DNA from: Opisthorchis felineus
Lineage: Eukaryota > Platyhelminthes > Trematoda > Opisthorchiida > Opisthorchiidae
NCBI GenBank assembly: GCA_004794785.1
Contig: SJOL01006800.1
Span: forward strand, 158,112 to 222,111
Length of the DNA: 64,000 nt
Direction of reading: 5' to 3'
Under the pieces are notes generated by a model, which did not search any database, had not been told where the DNA came from, and saw only the letters and a list, made by a program, of their open reading frames with translations. Both the position numbers and the translations under genes were made by a program. Shown in pieces: positions 13,677 to 26,484 of the stretch. Within the stretch, counting starts at the first letter, position 1; each line of letters starts with the position of its first letter.

Positions 13677-14442
13677 TCACTGTTTTCCCCAAGACTAGGA
13701 CCAAGTTCCTACGCTTCCTTTTTCTGTCCAACCTCTGCTGAGGCTTTCTCTCATGGTTGTGTGACGGTCAAGCGTCAGTATGTATTACTGTCGTATCGCC
13801 GTCAGTAATGATGCGCGGCAATGGAAAGTATGCTTGTGCATGTTCCGAACACGTACACAGCGACCACTGGACATCCGAACTGTCACTGTCAATCCTTGCT
13901 GCGAGAACACTATCACATCAGGCTCGGTGCTTAGCTGGCCTAGATGGTTTGCTAGACGTCTGCTTACAGAAAGCTTTTGTACACACAGAGGCGCGGTGGG
14001 ATAAGAAGTTTCAGAAAATGGTGAGGTCGGTTCGTTCGGGGGTGCACGCAATTTGCTTCGGCTAATCCACAAAACCGGGTGTAACATACCTGTTCCTTAG
14101 AGAACATGTACCTCTGGAGTGGTAAACGGGCCCCCCTGCTGGCCTGCTGTTGGGCTTTTGAGCCAAAGGCTTTTGCTGGGGACCCCAGTCATTCCCCTGT
14201 CTGCGCCGTGACAACCCAGACATCAGACACAGGTATCAGAACCAGCTCCCCCAACGCCTACCTGCTGGTCTGATGTTATCTGTCACAAGACAAGTATCCA
14301 AAGCGCTGCTCAATGCGGTGCAGGTCAACCAACCTCATCCAAGTAGTGGATCCCTGGCAGGACCGTGGCATTGCTGGGGGCCCGGTGATAGTTCCCCATC
14401 GGTTGCAACCACAACTCAACGCGACGTGTCATCCGACACTAG
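13677..14442. other. Spacer between retroelement remnants
   Basis: Overlapping frames on three readings at 13.76-14.09 kb show no domain. The part from about 14.13 to 14.44 kb (CCC/GGG-rich, including 'cattgctgggggcccggtgatag') may be the untranslated or upstream coding part of element R2, but no motif proves it. Confidence 0.35.
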
Positions 14443-15565
14443 GTGAAAATGATTGTCCGCGCAGACCGGGAAGCTTGGTGGGTCCGAAAAGCCGAAGAAA
14501 TGGGAGGTGTGAAAACTGCTGCAAACGTCCGTTGGTTGTTCCGCCTGATTCGTTCGACTAGTCCACAGATGCCTCTTGTCAGCGAGACCATCGGAGACCG
14601 AAACGGTTCTCTGATACCCAGCAAAAGAGAACGTTTAGACCGTTAGGTACAGCACTTTGGACAACATTTCAGTGGACCACCTGGTACCTCCAATCCAGAC
14701 TGTCGGCGTTTAACAGAAACCTAGAGTGTCTACATCAAGCCCTCTTCAGCCTCCGAAGCTTCCGAGCCAGTGCCTATCCAGTATATTTGCTTCTATCTGG
14801 AAGGAATAGACTATCCTAGATAACTGAGGTGAGTCCATAATAGTGCCCATGTTCAAAAAGGGTACTCTCAGTGACCACAGAGGTATCAGCTTGACTCCTC
14901 TTGTAGCAAGGCTTCCGACGTCACTGATTCTTCATCGCCTTATGTGGTACACAAAACCTTGACCCGGGAGAATCAAGTGGAACCGCGTGGAGGCTGCGTC
15001 GACCACGTCGTTACTGTCCTTCAGGTGGTAAAGCATGCGCCTTGCACCTTCCAAGTGCAGTCATGCTTCTGAACGTGCGGTCTTTGGATTTGCCCCTTGA
15101 AATTCAAGGAGAAGCGCGGGAGAATTACACGCCTTTGTATTAGCCCTGACGTAAGTGTGTCTGGTGAAGTCAGTGTACGAACCCTCAAGGCCCGAATCAC
15201 ATTTGCTAACTTGTGTCACAAGCGGCGTCAAAAAAGGCTTGCTATTGGGCCTCGAGGGTTGCGTGCACCAGGCTACAGTAAGGACTGTATTGTTGTATGG
15301 TTGCGAGGCATGGCCTCTGTGGACGGATGACGCAATACCTCTTCCAGTTTTCAATTACCAACGTCCCAGAAGCGTTGTTCGTGTTGGATTTCGTCAACGA
15401 ATTCGCATCGAGGAAAATGGGTATTTGGTTGAGCAGCAGGGTAGTTCAGTCTCGGAAAACATGCAGCAGCACCAACTGTGGTTTGCTCGGTCATGTGCTA
15501 CGCATGCCGAAACATCGTCCAACGGGACTAGTGTTGTTTTCCGTGCCTCCTCCAGTATGACGGAG
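14443..15565 (+). pseudogene. Non-LTR retrotransposon remnant, copy R2
   Basis: This is a second copy of the R1 element, keeping more of the region before the RT. From 14464 it reads DREAWWVRKAEEMGG, a linker motif between endonuclease and RT in this type of flatworm element, and continues to an ERLDR stop at 14646. In another frame QHFGQHFSGPP continues it. The FKKGTLSDHRGIS block is near 14.85-14.90 kb. A frame with LTRENQVEPRGGCVDHVV is near 14.96-15.02 kb. The central RT, including the catalytic YxDD block, is missing. The sequence jumps to the C-terminal region, with TVRTVLLYGCEAWPLWTDDA near 15.28-15.33 kb and VLRMPKHRPTGLVLFSVPPPV* ending near 15563. It therefore has an internal deletion plus several frameshifts, and is dead. 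Confidence 0.75.
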
Positions 15566-18500
15566 ACTGCGAGGTGGACAACGTATGCCTTGGTAGAGCG
15601 GTGCGGGTTAGATTGAACGTAGTGCGGGTTTTGATAATGAAGTGTGTGCCTTTTAGGATGTGGCGCGTTTTTTCGCTTGCCTTGAGAGGATTTCGGACTT
15701 CTGTGCTGTTGCCGCACGTTCTTCGGTAATGCGGCCATACTTTTGAGGATGAGTTCGGGAAATCTGGCCATCGCATATATATTTCCGAATAGCGGCTCCT
15801 ATACCAAGCTCCGTGATTAGTAGGTCGCCTCTTACGTTTTGTTTAGCGAATTGAGTGACACGCTAGGGCTTCTTGCCAATTTCTTTTTAACTGCTAATGT
15901 TTTACATGCGCACAGCAAACAGCTCTATTTCTACGCTTCAGAAAATTCGTAAAATTTGATGGTACCCACGCCACGGGTCTTTTTGGGTGGAATAATTTAG
16001 AGCTTGACATTAACTGCGCAAGTGCATGCTCTACATCTCCCTCGTGACGGACTGCTTGGGCATCCGGTTGCCAATCATACGTATCTCCCTCGAAAGCAAG
16101 CATTTAGCGCCCTTGCGTAAACTGTTCGGCTTGTTGAAAGACATGATAGCTAGATAGTATTGCATTGCGACTTTCGTGATAGATAAAATGTCATCACTAC
16201 GGGCCGCCAGATCTGCGTTTGGCTGTGATATAATGCTGAGCTACTTTCAGGTACACCAGGTCGCTGGGAAGCAGGCATGTCTCGTCAACATGTTGACTAG
16301 ATACTGACAAGCTACAACCGCAACCGACACATAATTCCTTAGTTACCAAGCTCTCATAAAGCGACCGATAAGGTGACCATGCACCGGAAACTAAGCACGC
16401 AAGTTTTGCGATGATTCGGAAATCCTGCGCGAATCTGGCCCCTGTGTCGATTCATTACCGAATGTCACTGGCTATATACCACTCGGAATTGGGCCATTCA
16501 GGCACTACAAAACCTTGACCAACAACCCCCTTGAGAATGCAAATGAGGTCCGAAAATGTGCGTGCATCTCATAGAATGTACAGCCCAGGAGGTTTCCTGG
16601 CAAATTAGATGGCCTACACTTGTGTGAGATACACGCCACCCACCATTCTCTCTGGCGAGAAATTCATAAAGTAGGCGGCTGCACACTTCATGTGGTTTGG
16701 AACATCGCCACATATGCCGCCAGCTAGGTTTTCGAGCGCATTGGCACACATGCATCAACAGTTAAGCGCCATCAGTTTGACCGATGCAAAGTGAGCAGCA
16801 CTTTGTTTTTGGTGCAAACAGCCAAGTGTTATCAGACGGTTAACACCTCGGCCCGTACCGGCACCTGTATATTCTATCGATCCATGTGATTGGCTTGCGT
16901 GCACCCGTTTCCGGTGTTTAGAGGCGACTGGTTTATTAGACCTTCACTTATGCGTTGCATAGGTCGGTTATCCGCTTATCAACGATGGCTAGAAGAATAC
17001 AACCCACCAGAGCAAATTATACCTCTATTTCTGGTTCCGAAGCTGCATCCGCGGCTGTGGAAGGATTACACAAGCAGTCTGATAGCTTAGTCTGCAGAGT
17101 GAAGTTGTCGGGGACAGATAAGGCCACAAACTGCATTAAGGACTTGATCAGGAAGACGCAGCTCATGGTAGGCCACCATTCGACCGCTGGTCTGGACAGT
17201 CAGCCACCAGTGTGTTGCCAGTCCACTCTAAGCTTGGCCGTAGTCTGCACTAACTGCCTATGTCACCTGTGGTCTCTGTGGCCTGCGGACCGACCCTGCT
17301 GATTGCCGGTATCCGCGGGCCCATTTGCCGTGACACAGCTATTGCTGTGATAACGAGCCTTTTCCGCTGTGCAAGGAAATCCGCAGACGCGTCCGCTCAT
17401 GTAAGTCTCCCAAGTCTTCCTAGTTCGGTCTGCTACTCTAAAGCATCAGATCCGTTGCCAAGTGCCTGTTTATTAACCAATTCATCGCTACGGAAAAATT
17501 GGTGGATACAAGTTTGGGAGCGCCTGCGGCCCTCAAATCCTAGGAATATAGTTTTTCTTTCTTCTACGGTCATCTTGTACACGCTTCTAATCCACCTCAA
17601 CTTCTCTGGCTTCCGATAATGTGTATGGTCCTCGAATTTGGACACTCCCACACCAGAGTAGACACCTACCATTTACTGTCGATGGTGGAAGTAGTAGGGA
17701 ATTTGGTAAGTTAGCCCTTCACAACCGCAGGGTACCCCAACGCCTGTGCCCTAGAAATACACGATATTAGGTTGGTTATTCCCTCTTCCTTTGAGAATAA
17801 TCGTCAAGTGAAAGTGGTCCATGGTTAACTAGAAACGGAATCACCACGCGGTGTACTTGTTCTGGTGCGTCAAATAAATGGAAAAATTAGCAGTCAACAG
17901 TGGTTTCATAATGTTCGGACGTGGACGTATCAGAGCAGTGACGCGTACGATCGTGGTGATGAAGGATTGCCGTTGGGCGTTGGACAAAGCTATCACGCAC
18001 ACTGAATGCCCCATGATCAGCTGCGCGCATTGGCTCTGGCCTAGCAGCTATAATAAACAGCCAAATTAGGTGACAACGCATACGGCTATGATGATGGCAG
18101 ACCGTTGTTTGTCATATTTTCTGGCGATTTTCTTGTTCTTTCTGACAGAATATAGACAGCTTGGCGTTATATTTTCTTTTAAGGAATGCTTGATCTCCCC
18201 GTGCAAATTGTTTGGGGGACACCACCTTATCTCCTGACTTGTTGTGCACGCTTGACTGTAGGGATTGTTCAGAGTTATTCACACAGTTGCTTCACTATCG
18301 TATAATGCACTAAGTTAGCTTCAAGTATTGCGCTTAGAGCAGCATGAGTGTCGCAGTGGTGTCGTGGTGTCGTGCCGAAGATCTGTCAATCATTTCATTT
18401 ATTTTGTTAAACAGACCGAAGCATTGTTCATGTATGCATCTGGGTGGACTATGCGTTGAAAATTACTTGCAAGTTACCTCAGACCGCGGACGCTAAACTA

Positions 18501-19628
18501 TACAATTTTTGGATTTATGCTCTACTGCTTAAAGTCCACCTCTATATGGATAGGTGACGTTTGGCGACCTTGAAATTTCACCTACCTAAACAAACAGCTT
18601 TCAGCAACATCACGGAGATAAGCCATCGATTAAAGCTAACTCTCTTTGGAATTGTCCACATCAGACACTTCGCCATTCCGTCGAAATTAATTTCAGTTTG
18701 CATCTGGCAGTTGGTTATTCGACAAATCGGCCATCTAGTCAGTATGTAACTTAGCTTCAGAAGCTGCATCATCCGACCCCGTTTCTGCTGGAGATATGGA
18801 TAAACTCGCCGGATTCTCTGATTACGAAGATTTTATTTTGTTACTGAAGAAGGACTTGCCAACTCACCAAATAACTAGCCCTTCAAGCCTGGCTCGACCG
18901 TAGTTGGTACCTGGAGTGAATGCAAAATGAAACCAAACATAAAACGCAGTGAGGAAAATTTCGGGAAGCACCCGCTAGAATATCTGAAGACGCTCAGAAA
19001 AATAGGAAGATTTTCTAAGGGAAAAATGACAAAAATAACTCCACTAAAAACAACCCTGCAGTTTTTATAAAAGTTTCACTTTTTCGGTGATATTGGTCCC
19101 GAGATTTTGTGTGGTGCTCGGCCTCCGTAAATGCTATGTGCATTCGTCAGAAAGCAAGCCAGAAATAGCTGTAAGCAAGCAGACAAGCTGTCTGGAAAGT
19201 TCGTTTGTTGTTGTGGGTACGGGGGCATTCTTTCCGGACTAATTTCCTGCTACGTAAGCTTAATAACAGTTTTCATCGGATGCGCATTTTTTCTAACGGT
19301 TTGAGGAGGCTAATTGAGTGGGTTAAAAGCAGAAATGTGGGGAGGACTAGCAACTTCAAAGTCGTAGCTCATGAAGTTAGAGAACAATGATACAGAACCA
19401 ACTTCAAAACGAAATATTTCACCTCCAGTGGAGGGCGCGCGTGATGTATCGAGGTATTATTTAGCTAACATTAATCACCTTTTATGTATTCTGTCCAAGA
19501 GTGCACGACTAAGTAAGATGCATAACTAAATCCAGTTGATCAGCACAGAGGAAGTTACATTACACAGGACCAAAAGGCAGTCAGAATATTTTTGAGCATG
19601 GGAAAAGGATAATTCATGCGTGTTTAGC
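15566..19628. other. No gene recognised
   Basis: Two overlapping + frames at 16955-17302 and 17260-17619 (115 and 119 codons) lack domains and convincing splice sites. Minus frames at 15394-15771 partly read the R2 remnant backwards. Nothing else is supported. Confidence 0.45.
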
Positions 19629-19812
19629 GTGCCCTGGTGGAGTACTGGTTCCGCGTTTGCGTCACATGTCAGATGTCCTGAGTCAATACCCGGAACCACA
19701 AAGCATATGGACTTCTGATAAGCTCTGATGAGAACAAAACTCAAGCCCGCTGCTTCCTTCTTCGGTCTAGGCTCACCAAAATACCTGTGCCAGAACAGGA
19801 GGAGGACTGTTT
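19629..19812 (+). repeat. SINE, family B, copy 1 (diverged)
   Basis: It begins with a tRNA-like head 'ccctggtggagtactggtt', followed after about 35 bases by 'gatgtcctgagtcaatacc', aligning with the head of the 56.1-kb copy. The body 'gataagctctgatgagaac', 'aaaactcaagcccg', 'ggctcaccaa' matches the bodies of the copies at 55.7 and 56.1 kb in order. Box A and box B are recognisable but degraded. The minus-strand frame at 19526-19921 reads this SINE backwards and is not a gene. Confidence 0.55.
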
Positions 19813-21499
19813 TAGTGGGAGTGATATGAACGTGAAATTTACACGTTGCGTAAGTGAGTACAACGAAACTTAAGTCGTTTTCTTTGCCAGTTAAGGACTC
19901 ACAAGTGAAACCTACATGCATCTCCGGATCCGCTAGGCAGGATGTAACACCTGCCTGAGGCGTGGCCAGATATCTTCACGGGATATTCTGCAGATGGTGA
20001 ACTTGCTAACCAAAGTCTAGTGGTACATGTCACTCCAGTCGATTTCTTCAGTAAGCAAGACGCTTCAGGTTAGTCAGCGTAACTGGAGAAAAGTGTTTGC
20101 GCTGGCCTTGAAAGTGATGGTTTTTGGCCATACTGTCCCGATAAGAACTGTCCAAACATATTGAGACTAAGATCTTCTTGGATGATAAACCCAAGAAAAA
20201 GTTGTCACCTGATTTCACCAAACGCAAGTAGGTAAAGGAAACAGGTGAGTGTGGGAAGAGTTGGTTGTGCATGAGATGTTCAGAAAGGCTGTAAGTGAAA
20301 GCCATGCCTGTTTTGATGTTGCGGCTTAATGTGTTCCTCAATGCAACACTTTTCGTGGAACCTAGAGGGAGTGATTTCTTTTTGATGTTTCTGTCAGTAC
20401 GTTATTGCTTATTGCACTGGGTTTCAGTCACCGCTTACTTTGAATTTCAGATTGATAGCTTCACACTCTTTGGGAACATCATGCAGGGGATCCTCGAAGT
20501 TTGAGGTTTTGAGGCTAACATTTCGAAATGCCACTCTTTCATTAAGTAAACCTTGCTCTTTTGATAGCTTCGTCTGTGATTATTTGTCTTTCCACTTAAC
20601 CCCTTGAAAGATAGACTTGCAGCTGATATTTCGAAAAGGGCGGGCGTTTGTTCGCCGCAGACGACTTCTTTATAGTGCGTCATATTTACTGCACAAAATT
20701 TCCACTTTAAGACTGCTCTCATAGCAAGAACAACTCATACGCGGCAAGGCGGTGGAAAAGGCTGTTAGTGTTATCTGGGATAAATTATGGAGACCCGGTT
20801 GCAAAACTAGATCTTGGCAATTGTAATGACTACTAACAAGTGAACTAACTCAATTTTGACTTTTTATTGCAGGCAAAACTGTCATGCACGCAGACTAGCT
20901 CAAGTATAAATCGTAAATCATGAATAAGTTCACGGCCAAGGGAACTAATACACCCAGGCTTCCAGGCAGAACGGTCTTCTGAGGTTACCAAAATCCACGC
21001 CAAATCTGCCGGACGCGCGGAACCTTCGGTGTTTTCAGTCCAAGTGCCTACAAAAGCAGGACTTATTCTCGTACTCCATCTCAAAGCACATTAGTCCGCA
21101 TGCAGATTTCGTCCTCTTTCATGGTACTCTGTAGAGTTAATACATTTGACTGTTCACCCATATGTTTCCGTTGGGCCAAGTTTGCCTCTACGATGACTCT
21201 TCGGTAGTACTGGACCGTCCTCCTTATTCTCTCTATAAGCCAATAATGCTCTAATAATAGTGGGTTAACTAGCTACATGTTAAGTCACCCGTTTTTCCAG
21301 CTGCAACATTGTGTTTTACAATTAAGGTGTTTAGTATTCTGTTCAGTAGCTCCGTAGATGTTCTTAATATTGTTAACCTGTTAAATACTGGTTACACCGA
21401 AAACAATTTTTGGACGACACAAAACTCGCCAATGCGTTGGTTAGCGCAGCCTCTAAACTTTTGGGGCCTTGTTCTGCGTGAACAAAGCACTCGAGAGCC
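19813..21499. other. No gene recognised
   Basis: A possible minus-strand exon near 20.98-21.05 kb has a fair acceptor (cctgcttttgtag) and donor (TTTTG|GTAACC), but no homology and no partner exon was found. Other frames are short. Confidence 0.4.
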
Positions 21500-21795
21500 C
21501 ACAGTGTGCAGAGTATGCAGGAGGGTAAAACACCAGCAAAAGTGCAGACGTTATACACTACTCATAAGGCTGTTGAAAACTCTTCGACAGCCCATGACCG
21601 GTTTTGCCCTTCTTGGGGCTCATCAGGTAGGCGCAGTCCACGGGTTTCCTTCAACCTTGTGTTCCACTTGGACCCAAATTGCACGAAATTAGTGAAATAC
21701 TCTCATTTGTATACCATTTTGGTTTTGGCGGGAGGCTCACCTGGAACCCAGCCGAATCTCTTGTTTATGATGTTTTTTATAAGAAAAACATTATA
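21500..21795. repeat. Composite repeat, segments A then B
   Basis: Segment A (about 21550-21594) reads 'cactactcataaggctgttg' followed by 'aaaactcttcgacagccca' and recurs at 52342-52383. Segment B (about 21690-21780) contains 'atactctcattt', 'ggttttggcgggaggctcac' and 'ctggaacccagccgaatctc', and recurs at 26365-26455 and 52180-52255. Here A precedes B, while at 52.2 kb B precedes A. On the minus strand ACAGCC/GGCTGT in segment A forms a 6-bp stem, and the adjacent 'ctgatgagcccc' resembles a hammerhead core. It is probably a mobile or tandem-derived element. No coding capacity was recognised. Confidence 0.55.
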
Positions 21796-24700
21796 AACGA
21801 GTGTACTTCACCGGCAAAAGTGCTTTTTAGGTCCTGGTCTTGAAACTTCAGGTGTTTTCTTCAAGTGCAAAGCATGTGTGTTTGATTGTAGCGGCAGATC
21901 TGCAACGGATTTTAAAAAAATATAAGAACCGCAACACACAAAAGGACTGAAAGGTAAACTGAAAATTCAGAATCTCGAGTACAGGTCACAAGGTTTTATC
22001 CAAAGCCACAACGGTGCTGACTAGAAGATCCTGCAAACGCAATAACGCTGAACCGTAAAATCTAGAACATTTCGTAAATATTCAAAGTAGGGTTTCCATA
22101 GTGGGTGATAGATCTTGTGGGGCTAAGAGTCTTCCAAAGCAGCCAGAAAACTCCTGAAAAAAATTCCGTTGGTATGTTACTCTGTTCCTCGTATTAGTCA
22201 TACTACATGGTACCAAATGGACAATTTCGAAGCCCCGACAAGGATTCCGCTGTCTAATATTTCAACCCCCGGAGAATGCTCACTCTTCGGAAGCGGCCAT
22301 TTACGTTTTTTATATCCCCTAAGAAAAGGCTACCTTCTTTTCGGTCCATTCCGTGCTTCCTGTAGTATAATTGTTATTAGCAGTTCTGTGTAACGTCTCA
22401 CCAGTTTGTTCATTGATGAAGCTGTCAGCGATGAGCATGAAAATTTACTAAATTGTAAGGTTACAGATGAAGCGTACTAAAATTCATTTCAACGGCTAGC
22501 ATGCAGTTTGCACCGCAGCGAAAGATTGTTTTTCTAAAAGTTTGGCTGAGATTTTACAATTAGATGAGGTGGCGTAATATTTATGACCTGCAACGATTGC
22601 GAGAAAATTAGAACTCAGCTTTAGTTACCGTAGTGCACATTTGAAAGTCTGGCAGTTAGCGTCAGCTAAACAGAGCAGCTTGTAATGAAACCTCACTCGG
22701 AATCAAAAGTTTGTCCCGGTTTTTTTGCCTTTGCCAAACTATTCTTTTATAACAGCCTCAATTTGGTGCAACAGGTATGCAATTGCGGTGGAATAGCAAT
22801 TAATTATATTGTCTCCTGACCTTTTAAACAAAAAGTGAAGTTATACCTCTGCACACTGGCAGTCTGAAGAGTACTAAAAGGTACTAGAAGACTGACGCAT
22901 TTTATTGTAGGCGATATTCTTGGAATCTTTGCCCCTGAGACTGTGTGGAACTTTGTCTTAAGTTTCGTCCAACAACACACCACCTTATTGAGCTCACCAT
23001 CCGCGGGTTTGGCTTCAAACGTCAACAAGTTTGACGCCCTAAGAACAAATTGGCGATACAGGTTCCGTGTAATCCTGGGCACTTGACAATGCGGCACCTA
23101 TACAAGGTAGTAGCTTCATGTCACCTAAACCCACGTAATATATGAAAAAGCAACATGTACCTTGGGTTTCAATTTGGACCTTTCATCCTTTTGGGTTGCG
23201 TCATTTGAAGTAGTCAGTTCTAAGCTGACCACACTGCAACCTCTGTCGGTCCCAGACATAAAATCGACAACATCAAACTTAATATTGGAATACGCACGTA
23301 GCATCGCAAGTGGCATATGAGAAAGAGTAAACATAAAAAGTACAGGTTAAGCTCAACTCTCATTCACCCTGCGCTAAATAAGTATGCAAGCAAGTGTTAC
23401 CACTGTGAGGTTTTATTGTTAACTTATTGGGTCTATCGGAGTAGTATGCAGCGACGAAAAAACACAAGCCACCTTCCTGAATTTGCCCTCTGCTATTCAT
23501 TAGCCGGTGTCTCATACTCATGCTATGAACTCAGTACGAGTTACTGGTTGTAGCATCACACGGTTTCCCATATATATCGTACGGTTGTCCTGTCTCTGGT
23601 TCGGCGGTATGATGAAGATTAATATCCAAAAACCCAGGGTGATCTAAGAGATAAATGTGGTGTGCTTGCACGTCTCAAACTGTCAGATACCACCAACCAT
23701 TGACCATATACTAAGGAGATTAGACACAATCATTTCATTGTAAAATAAGCACGCCGGGGTGCTTCCGTTGCATGGCTTTTTGAACTCCTCAGCTGTAGCA
23801 TGAGGTTATCGACTGACTTACCTCGCTTGCAAGAAATGGTTGAATGCTTCAGATGGACGGGGATGTTTGAGGGATCCTACAAGATTGTTCTGCAAGCGTA
23901 ATCGGTTGGAGGAGTGGATGGATATCTACATTCCATGTCCCATGTCCAGTTCCCGATGTCCCTTCTGAGGGAACAAAAAGCCCTTATGGATTTGCCCCTG
24001 GGATGGAACTTTTTCGGAAGCAGGTAGCCTGAACACTGCGGCGGTTTGTGAAGTGATATTTATTCCTGGACACCTGGAATAGGTTTCGGTTACGACAAAT
24101 GAACAGAAATTGGGTACTAGCTTTCACGCTCCACAAGACAGTTGCCATAGGCCCCATCCCGGCAAACGCTTGAAGCTTTGAATAAAATTTTCTAAAGCCC
24201 GGATTATATCCACCGGTAATTTCGCCAAGCAGCAACTAGCCCATTTCAACGACTTTATCTAGTCGATTTACATAAGTTCAGTATGCAAGCTGGATAATAT
24301 TACGGGGCGCAGTGTGGACAGACCAATATGTTAACTACTGAGGCACTATAAACTATCAGGCTTCTTTGGAAGGTACCGGCCAGGTTGCAGTGAGAGGGAC
24401 TTTCGATTATTCCTGGCAATTTAGCCCCACACAAACAACCAGAATAACCCGATTAACTTACTGGCACGTTTACAGCACCAACCGGTTGTCTCTCTTTGCC
24501 GAAATAAGCAATCTGTGTACGTGGGCGGTGACTATATAGCACTGTATTGTGACGGAACAGTTGCAGTTGAATTACTCCTTGCTAGTCTGTGCTAAGCGTT
24601 ACAGTTAAGTTCACTAGAAGCTTTGCTCAAACACTGCAGCAGACATCTTGAGAAGTACTTGATGCAGATGGTAACTGATGGCCAAAGCTTCACTGTAAAT

Positions 24701-25705
24701 TAGGCGGTTGAATGCAAACTTCAACAGACATTTCTGAAGTCGCAGTCCTACCCAACACACCGCTGGCGCTCATCCCTAAGCATGTAAATAATCTATATGG
24801 CTCCTAAAAAGCATTTAGACAAGAAAGTGGGGCTCGGCGATCGCTAAATTTTATAATACGACCTGTATAATATTGCAGTGCAGCTGCAACTTGGTTCGAT
24901 GAGTCTCTCAACAACAAAGCTAAACGAGATTAGTCGGAGTCTAACTTAGTATCGTTCACAAAAAAACGGTTGGACACAAGGCCTGTTGGGCACTGGAGAG
25001 ACACTTGAAAGATGTGACCCTGCAATTGAAATTGAAATGGAGGTGACAATGGGGCACCAAGTGAATTTCGATGTAACCAATGAGTTATCCGTTTTTGCGA
25101 CGAAGTTTTCGTCACCTTGCGTATTATCATTTCTGATAATCCAGAAGCGGTGGATGGCACAGATGACCCAAACTCAATGTAGAGTAAGGCTTCAATCCGA
25201 ACGATATGTTGGTCGTGATTAGCTTTCTGAAAGCTTTATTCAAAGAGGTTTTCAGGTATGCAACCCCAAGATTAATGAATAACAATGAACAGCCAATTTT
25301 CAGTTTGGCTCTTGCTTAATAAAATCTGTGGCAGATATCTCCTAAACGTCATTCTGCACTCCGTGCATGCCCGTGGCATTCCGTCATCTGCGTTTACTAG
25401 AGTAACCACGAAAGGCAGCCGTTTGAGGGATTCCATGCGACCAATTTTTGTTTCACCAACGAAGTTTTCCATAGCAAGCTAGATCCTTTTGCGAACTTTA
25501 CAGAGCAGTTTTAGTAAAAAAGGCCCTCTTTAATTAGACAGGTAGGATTCCCGTGCTACCGAATAAAGTAGAGCAAGAGGAGAAAGTTATTTTAGTCAAT
25601 CCGGTCTTGTGAAACCACACTAATACTTAGAGGTTGCCAAGGAGGGATGGTTCATACAGCGAAACAAGACCTGCATAATGCAAAGATGGATTCTGATGAG
25701 CTCTC
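21796..25705. other. No gene recognised
   Basis: Only short frames are present. The longest are about 97 codons (minus, 22804-23097) and 83 codons (minus, 23984-24235). No domain, repeat with a second copy, or good exon chain was found. Confidence 0.45.
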
Positions 25706-25851
25706 AGGTGCCTAGCTGTCATGCAACCCGAAGGAAGCACGAGAGCTGGGATACTGCCAGGTTGCCCGAGCATAGACAGGGGAAGTCGAGATGCAGAGGT
25801 CGGACCTTCCGGTCAGTAAATTCGTGCTCTAACCACTGAGCCATCTCCCCC
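25706..25851 (-). repeat. tRNA-derived SINE, family A, copy 3 (best head)
   Basis: Read on the minus strand from 25851, the copy starts GGGGGAGATGGCTCAGTGG, a tRNA-like 5' end. The box-A match TGGCTCAGTGG (complement of 25833-25843) fits the TRGCNNAGYNG consensus. About 35 bases further on, a degraded box B (GGTCCGACC) follows. The body, with 'cctagctgtcatgcaacccg' at its distal end on the + strand, matches copies 1 and 2. The copy lies just upstream of the Penelope-like element. Confidence 0.65.
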
Positions 25852-26339
25852 TTGCTAATAAGTAACTTTGTGGCGAAGGGCTTTTTTTCACCATTAGTAA
25901 TAAGCCCAACCACAATTCAGTCATGCGATCCATTGCCGCGTCCGCCAAACACCTAGTACAGGTGCAGAGGCGAGCAGTACGAGGCCACGGGTGGATCATA
26001 TTTTTGTATGATATTGTTTCATCTTCTTTGCTACCGGTCGCAAAGTAAGCTTCTGTTTGCGAAAACGCATTGTAATTCTGTTGTTAAGTCACATCATTGG
26101 TATTTACATGCCAACTTTCTGTACAATCATTTGCTGAACGTTTCATATTGTCTGCTGCATTAAACAGCACCTTAAGCATGGAATGGATCAATATTTTGCA
26201 TTACAGTTGATGAGTAACAATCAAAGTGGTTGAATAATAGTTCGTAAGAGAAACACAAATCCTATTTCGGTGATCATAACGATCCATCCAGATACTTTGT
26301 TTCTAAAGCAATTAGAAATCCCACAGTCCCGTAGGTGAT

Positions 26340-26460
26340 ATTGAGGCCAACCAAATTGTGCAACCCATTAAATACTCTCATTTCCATACTATTCCGGTTT
26401 TGATAGGAGACTCAGCTGAATTTAGCTGATTCCCTCGTTTACGAAGTTTTGTTTGAGTCT
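26340..26460. repeat. Composite repeat, segment B only
   Basis: 'aaatactctcatttccatac', 'ggttttgataggagactca' and 'gattccctcgtttacgaag' correspond in order to segment B at 21.7 kb and 52.2 kb. It directly precedes the coding remnant of the Penelope-like element, so it may be part of that element's 5' side or an older insertion. Confidence 0.45.
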
Positions 26461-26484
26461 TCCGCCATGACCGAATGACAGTAT

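Noticed and set aside
19526..19921. 131-codon minus-strand ORF
   Set aside because: It reads a SINE-B copy backwards and has no domain.
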